A stretch of DNA of 64,000 nucleotides, from positions 434,001-498,000 of the forward strand of contig JAJKFH010001315.1 of the NCBI GenBank assembly GCA_023333565.1. Reading direction: 5' to 3'. Both the position numbers and the translations under genes were made by a program. Shown piece after piece: positions 28,086 to 41,400 of this stretch. The notes below the pieces were generated by a model. The model saw nothing but the letters and a program-made list of their open reading frames with translations, was not told where the DNA came from and did not search any database. This DNA comes from Puffinus mauretanicus (lineage: Eukaryota > Chordata > Aves > Procellariiformes > Procellariidae). The number at the start of each line of letters is the position of its first letter. Position 1 is the first letter of the stretch.

Positions 28086-29333
28086 CATCTTTCATGTTAC
28101 CTGAGTGGTTTTGTAGAACCTGGTTTAATGTCATAGAACAGACATTTTAGAGGTCAAAAATACCAAAGGACCTGTTTCAGGGATGTAGGATCCAAAACGG
28201 TGCAGTGTTTTGAATTGGGCACATTGCTAGATACCAAATTTTGTGCATGCCTCATGGCAACCCACTGTTTGGGTTGGTGGACTAACTGGTTGATTAATGG
28301 ACAAACTAATCACATAACTACATGCTGAAATAAGCTGAAAATCAGCCCGGTAAAAATGCTAGTCACTTTTGAGAACAGAACCTTGCTGACATGTGTCTGT
28401 TTGCAACAGTCTTATAAACTGTTTTTTTAGCTGAAGCAAACCACCCTTTGGAAGACTAATGTCTGTTGTCACAGTATCTCAAACCTCTACTGCTTTTGGA
28501 AATCATGCTTTCTAGACCTCTGCATTACCAGTTTGCAGGTTGAGGTTTCATGCTTTCCTTATGCCTGCTGGTGACATCTCTGTCACCATGGGAAGATGCA
28601 AGAAACCTCAATGAGAAAAGTATTTCAATAAGGATAGCATTAAGAAGAGGGTGAGAGGGGAATACCATCCCCAAGAATTAGAGGTTTTAATTATGGAATG
28701 TTGTCTTCATTGTATCACAGTTCCCTCTCAGAAAAGAAGTCTTGGGAACCTGAGACTTGCTTTATGTTTGTGTATCTTCCTATCTCTTTCTACCTACTCA
28801 TGATCTTTGATCTTTGTTAATCTGGATCTGCTCTGTATGTTCACAGGGAAAAGTTCTTAAAGGAAAGAGGAGGGACAGCAAGGACTGAGGAGTTAGCAAA
28901 GCTGATGGAGAGTAGGCGTTGAGTCATGCTCAACTGTCCAAAAGCAGAGAGGAGCAGTCTCCCAACCCTGCTACCTGAGAAGAGTTGTCAAAGCAGAGGT
29001 GATCATGGCGTGGTCTCACCTGGTTGTTAGATTCCCAGCTGCAGTGTGTTGCACTATGAAATCTGGTTGAATGTAACCTGGGAGTTCCCTATGGCCCTTT
29101 CACCACAAAATGCGCCTTCCAATTGAGATCTGGCTATGTTGCAAAGAGCAGCGATATTCAAGCATATTATTGAGGGAAAGAACAGGAAGGGGAGTCTGGC
29201 TGGGTGAACCTTCTGGGCCTTTCAGAGTGGAACCGAGGAGCTTCAGCGCTCAGATTTAGTGGAGAAAGGAGAGATTCTGGCACTCTGTGAGAATAGCTTT
29301 TGGGAGGACGGAAGAGGAGTTGAATAAATATTT

Positions 29334-29519
29334 ATAGAATCATTTAGGTTGGAAAAGACCCTTAAGATCATCAAGTCCAACCATTAACCTAGCACTGCCA
29401 AGTCCACCACTAAACCACGTCCCTAAGCGCCACATCTACACATACCTCCAGGGATGGTGACTCAACCACCTCCCTGGGCAGCCTGCTCCAGTGCTTGACA
29501 ACCCTTTCAGTGAAGAAAG
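29334..29519 (-). mobile_element. CR1 LINE, 3' fragment (antisense to PTPN5)
   Basis: The + strand begins ATAGAATCATTTAGGTTGG and continues with the hallmark AAGATCATCAAGTCCAACC, GCCACATCTAC and CTCCAGGGATGGTGACTC. This is the reverse complement of the CR1 3' end. The copy is 5'-truncated to under 200 bases, the usual outcome of incomplete target-primed reverse transcription. It has no coding capacity. Confidence 0.93.
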
Positions 29520-32500
29520 GTATTGACACATTTTACTTTTTTGGGGTGCATTTTAGCAACATCTGTCAAGCTTCCTTTAAAAATACCCAGCCAGCTATGG
29601 CTTAACTGTGGATATTTTCCATACTTACTTCCCAGCATAAGGAATTGGCATTTTAATTTCACAAACAAATCAACTAGCTTATTAGATTCATCCACCTGCT
29701 CATGGAAATGAAAACCCAATAGATCAAGTTTGTTCTCATGTGCTTTGCCATCATAGCTTTCTGGTTGTCATCTAAGCTTTAAATAGTCTATTCTGTTCAG
29801 GTTTTGTGTTGCACTGTATTCTATATAATTTCATCCCTGAAATTGCGCCCACCACTACGATACGTGTTAGCACTGGGTTGTTAGACTGTTCTCACCATGG
29901 GAGCTGAATGCCTCTTCACTGTAGTCTATTTGGCTTCTCGCGTGCTGCACCTCATGCTGTGGTAGCAGGCTGCCTGGATATTACTATATTGTGGTTCTTT
30001 GCACCTACCAAAGAGCATGAATGCTTATCAGGTGTCCTTAATAACATGAATCTGGCATTGCTTTATTTTCAACTCAGCTGTTTAGCTAAAAGAATGTGTT
30101 ATTTAAAAGAAAAAAGCAGTTTCATCTGAAAGTAAATGGCCAAATGGAATTTTATTCAGTCCTGACAATAGAGGCATTTGCTGTTGATGATTGCCATCAT
30201 GGCACACTTTAAGTGAGAACAAACATACTACCCCCCTCCAATACACACAGGCCTTTTTTCCTAACAGATTTATTCATTAAGCATATGTTCAAAGACTACA
30301 GCTATTACCACTTTAAATAGACCCATTTTTTCATTGCTTTTCATAGATACAATGCCACAGTGTTATGAAAAACCCATTAAGGTTCCAGATTTAATTAACT
30401 AACATATTCTATTAAAACTCCTTTCTGCTCCAGCAGTTGTTTGACTATAGGCAGATAAATACTGTATGTTGGAGACTGACCTTCAAATGACAGTCCAAAG
30501 TTGCTGCTTTGCAAAGTCTTTAGCAGTTTGAATGCCTTTGTCTTCGCTATATGTATGTTAAAAGGGTCTCTTACTTCTGAGCCCAGAAATAGGAGGGGAG
30601 GTGGTTAGGCTGCAGGGCTAGGTCCCAGCTTCCTTGCACAGGCAACGTTCCTGCTGAAATAGGTAAGTTTCATCTGACCAATTTTGCAGGCTTTCAGGAA
30701 GAGGGATGGCGCTCCTGAAGGACACTAAATGCCTTCCATTTTGTATGCCTTCTGTGGGAGACAAAGATAAATACAGAAAGCTTTTTCAGAATAGGTCATT
30801 TTTCTTTCTGTCATGTTCGTGCAGGGGCTCTCAAAATGGCCCCTTTTAGCACCCTGTGTGTTCACTGTACTGCCACGTGCTCACTGGTACTGGCAGGTTC
30901 TGAATGTCCTTTGCCAGGACATTGAAGAGCCTGTGCTATTTTCCATACAGGAAAACGCTTGTGCAACAGCTCTTAGCTGAAGCTTCCTTTGTTCTTGAGG
31001 TTTTTCTGCATGCTACTAAAGTGCTATTCCTATTGGATGCATGTATGGATTCGGTGATGCTATGTCTTTTCAGTTGGTAAGACCACTTCAAGATCTGTAG
31101 AGATGAAAGGATGGACTAGAATGTTATAATTATCCCCCAAAAGTAGGACTTGATATTTCCTTGATTCATCTTTTGTCTTTTGTGTCTCTGCTCATCGTAC
31201 CTGAAATAGATCACAGTGCTTCTACTGGCCCATGCATAAAACGTAGCTCTTTCTTGTCCATTCTGCTTATGATCTTCCCAGCTTAATTAATGCTATCTTC
31301 AGGAAAAAGGACCAAGAGAGTGTGTTGCCCATAGTTGTCACTGGGAGTTGAGGGGTGCAAGGAAAAAATCTTCTAGTAGAATCTGGCCCCTGTGGAGGAA
31401 GACAGAGGTGGGGTGGGTTTGAAAGCACTGCATTGGTCCTTAGAAGCTAAGAGTGAGATTTACAGGATAACTCAGTGTGGGTTTAACTTCTTCATGTTGA
31501 AGTCAAGTGTATACCTCAGTGTGGGAAGAGACTTGGTATGAGGCGTTTGGCATTTCCTGTTAATGCAGATGAAGTGTTCTGGATAGCATAGCAGGAACAT
31601 AGCTGTGTGGATGAAATCTTGCTTCCCGTTGACACATACTGTCACCCACACTTCATAAGGAACACACTATGGAAGGCAATTGACTACCCGTATTTCAAAA
31701 TATGTTATAATCACAGCAGTGTTTCAGCATGGAGACAGAACAGTGGGGTAACTAGGAGTCCATAAGGTTATGTTTGGTGCCTTTGTGACCTTAATTTTGA
31801 ATGTTAAGAAATTAGGAGCTCTTGAAAAAGAAGAAATGCTTTAATCAAGGCCTGAGAAAACAATGTTTTTGAATAGCCCCAATTTGTGTTGCATAGATGA
31901 GGTGGTAAAATAACTTGCTGTCTTTTCATGCTCAGAATAGGAGATACTGTGAGACCTTTTACACCTGTAGCAATGGGAGGTTTTAAGTGTACCTCCTTGG
32001 CGACTCTGCCTACCACAAATGCAGCATACCTGCCACCTGCTTCCCTGTAACATCAGCTCATATTCCAGTCCTCTCCAGAATGGTCTTGGTCTAAGGTATC
32101 AAAGAGCATTTCTGCACTGTTTGCTGGAGTACAGAACAAAAATCCCTAGGCTAGCTGATACCAAGCTGGCCCTGAAGCTAGAAGCAGAAATGCTATGCTG
32201 ATGCAGGATCCAAAATTATGTCTCCACAGAACTTTGCTTACCACCTGGCGGACCTGCTGATTAATGTCAGCTAAGCATGAGGCTGTGTGGCACAGTCACC
32301 ACAGATCAAGTGGAGCCTTGGGATGCATGCGTCCATGAGAGGTTTGTTTCTTTGGATTGTTCTGTAGAGTGAAGCTCATGACTGCAGGCAAGTGGTGCAA
32401 AATCCTCCCAGAATAATTGCAAAGCTCATCATCAGTGTGTGCTTTTTTCGTCTCACCTTCTCTGACATAGATCCTTAACAACTTGTGCGTGTATGCTTAT

Positions 32501-33599
32501 CTATCTAGACAAAACATTGCTCTGTGCATGTTTCCTCACTGGGAAGAGGATGAGAAGGCAAGCTGTTGTATTTTTTTTTAGTTCACTACTTAAGGCTGTG
32601 TATCCATGTTGATGAGTACAGTATAGGAACCCATATAGACTAGGCACAAGTAAACAAAGTGGACTGTTAGCTTCCTCTACATGCACTGTTCACTTTTTGT
32701 GCTGCTATGTGGTTAGCTAGGGAGAAGGAAAGATTAATGAGAGCGTTATACTTATCACATTTTAATAATCTAAGCATGCCCCTAACATGAAGGGACTGCA
32801 GTTACAGAGTTAATAGAGCAATGAACTGGAAGCAATGATACATAATTGTGCAAACTTTGCATTTGGGCCCCTAGTGGAGTAGTCCTGGGTGGAAATAGTC
32901 TAGTACAGAGACAAAATTGAGTGTGGACTTCCTGTTTCTAATGTCCTCACCTTTATCTATACGAGTGCTTATTCTGGAGCCTAAGTCATAGTATCTGAAT
33001 GATACCATTGCTTTCTGAGGGAGCCAAGCAGTGCAAGCATAGCCTTTTTAAATGCATGAAAGAAAGTGAAATGCTTATACTTGGGATAGTACCCTTGGGG
33101 CATGTATCGGGTTTGTGGCTGAAGATGATTGTTGAGACTGGTCTTAATATAATTTACTTTGCTCAGGGAAGATAATGTCTTTGAAATAAATGTTGAATGT
33201 GATAGTGGTTTTCCTAAATGTTTTTGCTTAAGGCTCCAGGGCATAAGATTTTAGTCAGTTAGTAAAGCAGGCTATACCCAAATGAATGACATCAAAATGC
33301 TCACATTTGAACCTGGCAGGAAGCCAGCATATCACCCATCTGCTTCAAGGTGCAAACCCTCTCATTCACCAGAGCAGAAGGCAGTTTTAATACCTACAGA
33401 ACACAAGGCTAGTAAGTCACTGAAGAGAAATTAGAAACACACAATGGTATTAGCATTAGAACTGTAGAAGTTATTCATTTATGAGAAGAAATATGCTTTT
33501 CTCCAAGCAATACAAGTGTGCTAACCAATTCAGATGATGGTAGTATGACTACCAAATACTTTAAAAAGTGCGTGAAACCAGAATGTGCTTGTTTCTTTT

Positions 33600-34660
33600 A
33601 ATTGTCAGATTAACTCCTGTATCACAGAGGCCGTTTGACTGGTTTTAAATTCTTGCTGCTATTTTTTTTATTATACATTCAGGCACTTTCAAGTATATCC
33701 TGTAGTTAAAGGCTAAAGGCCCAAAAATTATAATTTGGGTTTGGGAGGGGAGAGTTGGTTATCCTGTTTCGGAAACAGAATTCAACCCTGTTCATCTCAA
33801 TCTGCATCGTTGTGCTGTTGACAGTTCTCCCTGGCTATGTTTTCTGTGCAAGGCTGATTCATGAGCAGTCAAAGCCGTAACTCTTTAACTGTGGAATTAC
33901 AGAGCTGCCTTGTGGGTTTCCATTTTCGGTGTTAAAGGGAGTTTGCAGGCTGGGAATAATTTAGGACAACCAAGTCCACTGAAAGTCAACTTGCAATCTG
34001 TTTACAGAAGCTCAAGGTGCCTCCAAAATTATCACCAGGCACTTGAAAACTTTCACTGAAGAAAACAACATAACAAAGAAATGTATTCTTTATAAAAAAA
34101 AAAAGAAAAAAAAATGACATCGAATTGTTAAGCGGTAATCGGATGGACCTTTTGTAAGGGGTTTAATAGGAAAGGAGGAAAGAGCCGTGTGCAAAAAACA
34201 GAAGCAGCTTTGAACAGAGCCCTGATTGAAAGGTGGCAAATGCTAATTATGTGTGGGTGTAATAGAAATTAATATTCACTGTCTCTGCCCGCCGAGGGTC
34301 TGCATTCACTTTTAAAGAGCTGTAATTTGACACCATATTTTATATTTTAATTGTTTCGAAGCAAACACTGCTCTAGGGGCCCTAGCTGCCATGAGAAATA
34401 GCATATCCTTTAACTTGACATGTTTCGCAGGAGAAAAGGAAAAAGGACAGTGCTTAACAACACATCTTGTGTTTAAGACCTGTAAGCATTAGTAGAGCCA
34501 TTAAGAATAAACCTCTTGTGTATTTGATTTAATAGTGGGAGCACAATTTATATGTGGACAAGGGCATAACTAATCTTGCATTGAAAATTAAGAGCAACTC
34601 CCCCATTATTAGTAGAGATATAGCAGTTTATAACGAGTATTGGAGAAGAATCGGACCCCA
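33600..34660. promoter_or_regulatory. Possible conserved non-coding (enhancer-like) block
   Basis: This stretch has no repeat, no open frame of note and no splice pair. It is dense in homeodomain, SOX and forkhead-like words: GCTAATTATG at 34242-34250, TTTTAATTG near 34345-34352, AACAAAG near 34073-34079, and several AATTA-type cores. That texture is typical of vertebrate developmental enhancers inside long introns of neural genes. It is an impression from base composition and motifs only; I cannot see conservation from one sequence. Confidence 0.25.
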
Positions 34661-37600
34661 GCAGTACAGTAGCTATCATATACTTCCTATATGGTTGCTT
34701 TATCTGACAGTCCCTTACTGCTTCTGATGGCTCCTAGCGGTTCATCTTTGCTGAACTGGGAGGCCTGTCTTTCTAGACCAGAGCGCCTGATGATTTTGTG
34801 TTCTTCTTGCTCCCATGTAAGTGAGGCTTACACTTGATCTAGGGTGGTGTCAGCCAACTGTATTGTGAGCTGCTTTGCCCTTGCAGCTCTGTTTCATATG
34901 AATTATTATGGACTGGAGATTTGGTGAGCTGATCAAATAAGTTACTTTCTCTCTTACTAGATGGGCTAGGTATATTAAGCAGCCAGTAGCACTGTGTAGG
35001 ACTCCAGGTCTGGGAGTAGTGCTGTCTTGAGCATCTGGTTTCTTCCAGGAAAGAAGAGTTTGACAGCAGCTCAAACGAAGTCTCCCAGTCTCGCCCTTCA
35101 GTGAAACAAAGGCTCTGATGGCAGACTGTATCCTTCTCTCTTCAAGGATGACTTCATAGACCAGAGTGCTGTCTTGTACTTTTGATTATTTGGAACAGAA
35201 AAATTGTATGGGAAACCTTTGAGAAGGTTTTAAGTTTTGCTTTTTTTTTCCCATATTTCTTTTCCCCTGCAGTTATCATATTTTTTCATGAACTATTTCT
35301 TGAGCAACCCGACGATACGCCACTCTAGGAGGTGGGGAGTGGAAGTTGATGTAGAAAGACACATTAACGCAATGTCATTAAACCCTTCTCAGACTGGGTT
35401 TTGTCTTTGCACTTCAGGCCTGTAAGCGCAAGCACATTTTTAAGCGAACAGACTTGCGCCAGAAGAATTACTGAGAAGCAAGGCTGAACATTACCTAAGA
35501 ACAGACTCTTTCTCATGGGGAAAAACAGGCTTACTTTTTGAATTGCTGATTCTGCTTAATAAAGCAAAATCCTTATTTAGTTCCTAACAAGCCCCCAGTT
35601 TTTCTACTGAATACTCGCAGTAGCAGTAGGTTAAGAATTAGTTGTCATGGTTTAGTTTGAAAGTCAGTTTCAGAAGCCCTTTTTCAGATCATTGATTTAA
35701 GAAACTAGGAAGCTTCTGGGCATTTTCTTTTTTCATGACCTATGAACTGTGCTGTCCAGAAATCTAATTACAGAAAAAATTACTATCTTGATAATTTAAT
35801 TAAATGTGTGTTTCTATATGTACAGCCCAACCTAAGAGCAGTCTGGACTCTCTATAACCATGATAAACATGTATCCCACCACTGATAGCAGAGTCCCTTT
35901 TCTACGTAAGAATTTAATAGGTAGTAGAAGATGTTGGCTCCTGTTACGCTTGGGTTTTATGGAATCTGCAAGAAGATGGCTAAGATTTTTCTCTTCATCT
36001 TCTTGAATGATGAAAGTTGGGGCTGGTGGACATTTCCACTGCAGCAACTCAGCTGAAGACGCCCGTAGGAACTGGGATCTATCCAGATGGTATTGGCACT
36101 TACCATTGTGGCACTTCCCTGTGGCAGCCAGTCAGTTACCACACAGTACCTATTGGACTGTTGAAAAAAATCACAGCAGCTTGAAAGCTCTTCTAAATCA
36201 CAGGAAAAAAGGGAAAACCTCAAGGCCTGGTCTGAAGCCTGAAATTTGCAGAACATGTCAGCAAGCATGTAACATCAGTGACTGACTGGGAGTCAGATGA
36301 GGTTTGCAACTTGTTTGCTGGCCAGTCTCCTCTTGTAGAAGAGGGGGGAGGCAGTTTGTCTTGCAATCTGATATTTCTCTTCTCGATCCCTCTATAGCAG
36401 CTTGCAGGCTTGCTTTTGTATGTGACCCTGCAGTATCATAATAATGGTCCTGGGTGAACATGAACATTTTTTCTGACTTCACCTCTTTTTCTCTCCTCCC
36501 ACCCATCCCAGATGAAGTGGCAGGTGGACTGAGTGGGAGCAGTGTGAAAATGAATGCAGAGAAAATGTGTGACTCAGCAGTTCAGCAGGGAGCTGCTGAG
36601 TGGAAAGGCAACTATTCTCTTCACACTCTGGCATCAGGTTCCTGTTCCCTCAGAGATGAGAATAGGCCATTTATGGATGGAGCTGTGCAGCCCACCAGCA
36701 GGGAGAAGGGGCTGCATATTCTTTTCAGCGGAACTTATTTCAAGTAGAGAGGAAAGTTTCTTCTCCAAGTTTGTTAAAAATGTTGCCAGTGAAAGGGGAG
36801 AGGAGTCGGACTAGAAATACATAGACCTCAGTTCGCTGCCTGGCTTGCTTACAGATTTTCTGCATGACTTTCCTCCTTGCTTTCTTTTTCTCTTGATGCA
36901 TCTTTCCATTTTGGTAATCAGAGTTTGGCTTAAGCAGCAGCCAGACTCTACCAGCTGAGCTTGAAAAGTGCAAGTCTTCAGTGCTTTTCCTGGCTAGTAA
37001 ATGACACCCATTTCCCTCTCTGCACTGTTGTCTCAAGAACTCCACAGAGAATATTTGCCTTTCTCAGAATGAAGGCTGCTGGCTTTAAGCATGCTAGCTG
37101 CCATTCCCAGACAAGCAAGTGCAAAGGAAAATTGATTATATTTGTGGGTTGTCCTCTGTCACACAAGAGTAAATTAACCTTTCTCACTGAGTATTAGAGA
37201 GGGGCCATTGCAGTGTCTTTCTAAGCAGTTTTGTAATAATGCAAAAAGTTGTGGTATTTTATGATCAGTTTCTGTGTTTTTCTTTCAGAAGGGAGGACTG
37301 AAGCAGATTTTTCTCTATAGACTAAGCAATGGCAGGTAGACACTTTATATCAGTGGTCGTACTTACTAAAAGTTCAGTTTTAAAGCTGTAGTGTGCATCG
37401 TGGTTACCAAATTTTCCAGACTTGTGTTCCAGAGCTTGGTCTTTCAGATGAACTTTTTCCCTTTTGGCTGATGCAGATAACATGCAAAAAATCCCAACAC
37501 CCCTCCCCGCCAAAAAAGAAAAAAAATTTTTAAAAAATCCTTCCATAGGGTGGTGTTCTCTTGAATCTTCAGGGAGCCTGAAACAGTGTCATTTGAGAAC

Positions 37601-40600
37601 TCTTGAGCAGCTGCATTCCTTTTGATGAGTGTATCAACCCAGGAATCGGAGTGAATTACATACCAATATTCTTGGCTACTTCCAGTGTGATCATTTTAGC
37701 AGAAACATCCAGGTTTCCCTAATAGAATCCCTGAACGTTATAAATTTCAGTTGTTCCCCATACAGCTATGAATGCCTGTAGCTTGGCCCAGCTAATTCTT
37801 ATGGTCCAGAGTAGATATACTTAGTGCAAACTGAAAGCATTAGAAACCGTAAGCTGAATTTTATCTCAGAGTAAGTAACATAGGAGACTGACAACCAGGT
37901 TGCTGCTGTGTAGACTGGGTCTTGATGAAGAGTTTTCTATTCCTCTGTAATGTGTCAGAGATGGTAGTTACAGTTGGTTGGACCTCTTACTTGGATTAAT
38001 GGTACGTCAGGCTTATTTCTTCTTTAAGCTCTGTTACATAGAGAGGAGAATGAAGTCTGCAGTTACAGTTTGCAGTCCTACAAAGGACCACTGGATGAAT
38101 CTAACTTCCTTCCAGTTAGATACAAAAGTGATTTTAGAATTGCTTTGGTGCCTTGCAGTGTTTAGTGGTAAACTTAGTGGGATAAGTGGATCTGTCCGGG
38201 TTGTTGCTAGTGTTTCAATTAAGCTGTCTGGTGTCTTCTGAAGTAGCTCTCTATGTGGTTTTGCGTTACAAATGCAAGATCTACCAACCACAAGTTCTTG
38301 GCAGCTGAAACTTGGGACTTTTTCCAGAGTGGAATTGGAAGTACTGAGGCAATTACATTGTTGTAAATCCCTTCTATCTCCAGTCAGGCAGTAGTAGGTA
38401 GCTGTAGAGTGCATTTGGGAATGTTTTTCTTTGCAGCTCTTAACAGGATGCTTTTAGGAACTAGATGTTCTCCTCCCAGTCAATGTTTTATTCAGCAATT
38501 TGGAAAAGGTAGACGTATCGAATTCTTGTAAACAGAGCAGGCCAGGGATCAAGTAGAGTAGTAGTCGTCACTACCATATCATGACTGGGAAGGTAAAAAA
38601 AAAAATAATGGAGCAGCCAGAGGGAGAGATGCATTTTTGGGATAACAGTGTCAGAAATAGCATTCCCAGCTTTCAACACAGCTCATTAGATCTTGAGTGT
38701 AATTTTTAACATCTCAGATGAGTTAGGAGTGCAGAGAGCATCAAGAAAAAACATACTTTCCTAGGTGGTGAATTGCATCCATCTGTAAACAGTAATGATG
38801 CAGCTTCTGTCATTATGTTTAGCTCCTTAATATCTGAGATTGGCTGGTTATAAAGAAGTTCAGTAAAAGTTTGAGTTGTAGAATAGTGACTCACCAGTTG
38901 GTTTCCAGCGGAGAGAGGAATGTATGTACACAAGTTGTGCTTGCCATGCAAGTGTGAAAGGTCCCCTTCCTCTCACTTCCTCCCATACCACTGCAGTGCA
39001 AAAGAAAGATTCACTTTTGGTCCCAAAGCTCATTATTCTGTTTCCATCTTTCTCATACTGCAGTGGCAAGCAAAAAATAGAATGTCTTTTCAGCCGATAC
39101 CTTTCTCCTAAAGCTCCATTCTTCGATTAGATGAGCTGTCTTTTTACCCTCCAACACAAGCTGCCTCTCGTTCATGTGCACTGAGGCAACTCATTCAGCT
39201 CTGATGTGTCTTGCCATCATCTGGACTTGCCTGCAATCAGTGTGTCTTATGACCTGCAGGTTTAACAAGGCCTTGACCAGATACGTGAAGTACAATGTCA
39301 GGGCTATGTCCTGCATATGCAATTTAGGTGCATGTGAAAATAAGCAATTGATTTGCAGACCCATATCAGTAGTATACATTCATCTACTGTTCTCTAATCA
39401 ATAGCAGGTCTCCCTAGCAATTAGATGGAAATGGGAGACAGTGATTTCAGCAGGCAGTTGCATTTTGATATCTGAAGATGTAGAGGCTATGTGAAGTATT
39501 GCTGGCATGTTCACATTTTGCAATGCTTCTACACTGTGGTCCCTTCCTATAGAGTAAATTCTTGCCATGTACAGCCATCATGAAGATATAGACAGGTTCA
39601 GAGGGATCTCCACACACGTAAAACAAATATGGGACAATGCAACTGAGCTGCTGTGGCATGTTGACTGCTGCAGCTTGAGAGTTGGCAGAACAGGTGAGGC
39701 CTGTTTTTCCCTCCTATCTTGTGTGTCTGGTGGGTAGTTCCACAGAGCTCAGGGATTCCACCATGAATGAAGAAGCAGCCACCGTTAAAATTTGTATTTC
39801 CCAGTGAAAAGGCAGTACCACCCAATCCCCCAGAAGCATAATTCCCACAGGCACAGTGTGATGGATGTAAGTAAAAAGTCTAATAACTGTATGAGCACTA
39901 TATTTTCATTTCTGGGGTACATTTTATTTCTATCATAAAGATCCTTTTGATAAGGAACAAGTCTTTTTTCATCTCAAAAATACATTGTTAAATTAAGTCT
40001 GCCAACGGAGCTGTGTCAATTCCTTGAGCGTTAGCACCCATGCACAAGAGAGGACACAAGTTCCTTTTAATGTGCTAATTTCATTAGGAAATACAGCCAG
40101 GATACATGGTCCTGGGGGGTGGTTTTTTGTTTTGTTTTTCTCTAAGGGCTCTAGGTATGAATCAGCTGAGTTACAGAGCTGGTGATGCCTCGCCCACAGC
40201 AGCATTCGATTGGAGCATGGCATGTTTGTTACTGCAAGGCATTGTTGACTTACTTATCATTACTACAGTGCCTTTCAGTGTTTCAGTTAAGTCTAGTACT
40301 CTAAGCACATGTTTTTCTGAGAATGTATATAGGTATTCTTGTTTCATTCTTCTGCCCTTTATGTACCCACATACGAAGTCAGAAAAAGAAAGAGATGGAG
40401 GCACAGGGGTTTTAAAATGGGCATTGTCTGAGTTACAGAAGCCAGCTGTTACCTTGTGAGCGGACAAAGATGTTTCCCTGTATAGATTATTCCATAGCAA
40501 AGCGGTGTGCTATTTATTTTTGGCAGCTTGTACTGGTGGCTACATTTAAGGAAAGAATACAGGATAAATGGATCACTGGTTTGATCCAGAAAGTTCCTTT

Positions 40601-41349
40601 TCCTGAACAGCAAGAGTGAGGTTAAGTTTATGGTGCTGTTCTGAAATTTCAAGTTGCTTTAACAAGTAATATGGTTGCTACAGGTGTCAGAGATCTTTTA
40701 ATTCTTCTGCCAAAGGAATTTTTCGAGCAAGCGTAGCCCTGCATCAAAGCAGAAGTACTTGTGGAATTTGAATCCCAATCTCCATGATGCAGGAATTCAG
40801 GAGGATATCACATTCCTGAGTTATAGATTTCACTGTCAGTCAAATCACTAGCAGAGGAGAGGCTTAATTCGCTCCTCCTGGATGTAGTCATCCTTGTCAG
40901 ATGGACATCAAGACCTTCGCACTGACCTTGACACAAGAAAACTTTATTGATGTCTCACTCATTTATTACCTAATCTGTGCACTGAAAAAAGACCAGGGCC
41001 CATTAGGGCAAATAATACAGGAATATAGGATTACAAGATGAAGTGTGAATGGTAATTGAAGTCTTGTTTAAAGCTGACATAGTTAAATCAATAGAGAACC
41101 CTAGGTGGGCATCACTATGTTTGTTAAAATCTAATCTTTTGTGATTTGGACTAGCAAATTTTTGAGTGGACTTTAATTAATCCAAGGCACTTTCTTTGTA
41201 TACCCAAGACATGAATCTTAATCTATACATTCATATGTATGAATTCAGACAGTTCTCCATTATTTTAGTTCTTGACCTGGTGCCCCCATTGTCTTTTACT
41301 GTATTAGTGAAAAGACCTGTTGATAACAGCTGAACTGTATCAATTCAGG

Positions 41350-41400
41350 AGAGCTGGAATCCTGGACTCCTAGGTCCATAGACCAGATCTCTACCTTATG
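41350..41400. repeat. Degraded old amniote interspersed repeat
   Basis: GAGCTGGAATCCTGGACTC followed by CTAGGTCC resembles a common old reptile and bird repeat containing an AGGACTCCTGGGTTC-type core. It is too diverged for a firm family name. Confidence 0.35.

Noticed and set aside
34777..34816. 40-base segment between a good acceptor and a GTAAGT donor
   Set aside because: Such pairs occur by chance in tens of kilobases. It would not keep the PTPN5 frame (40 bases) and has no recognisable protein similarity.
36511..36747. Strong pyrimidine-rich acceptor followed by a 79-codon open frame including MNAEKMC
   Set aside because: There is no acceptable donor downstream and no convincing similarity to the STEP N-terminus. 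The 834-896 exon fits better in phase and length.
38034..38414. 126-codon minus-strand open frame, among the longest in intron 1
   Set aside because: The composition looks like translated non-coding DNA, with no domain and an opposing frame on the other strand.
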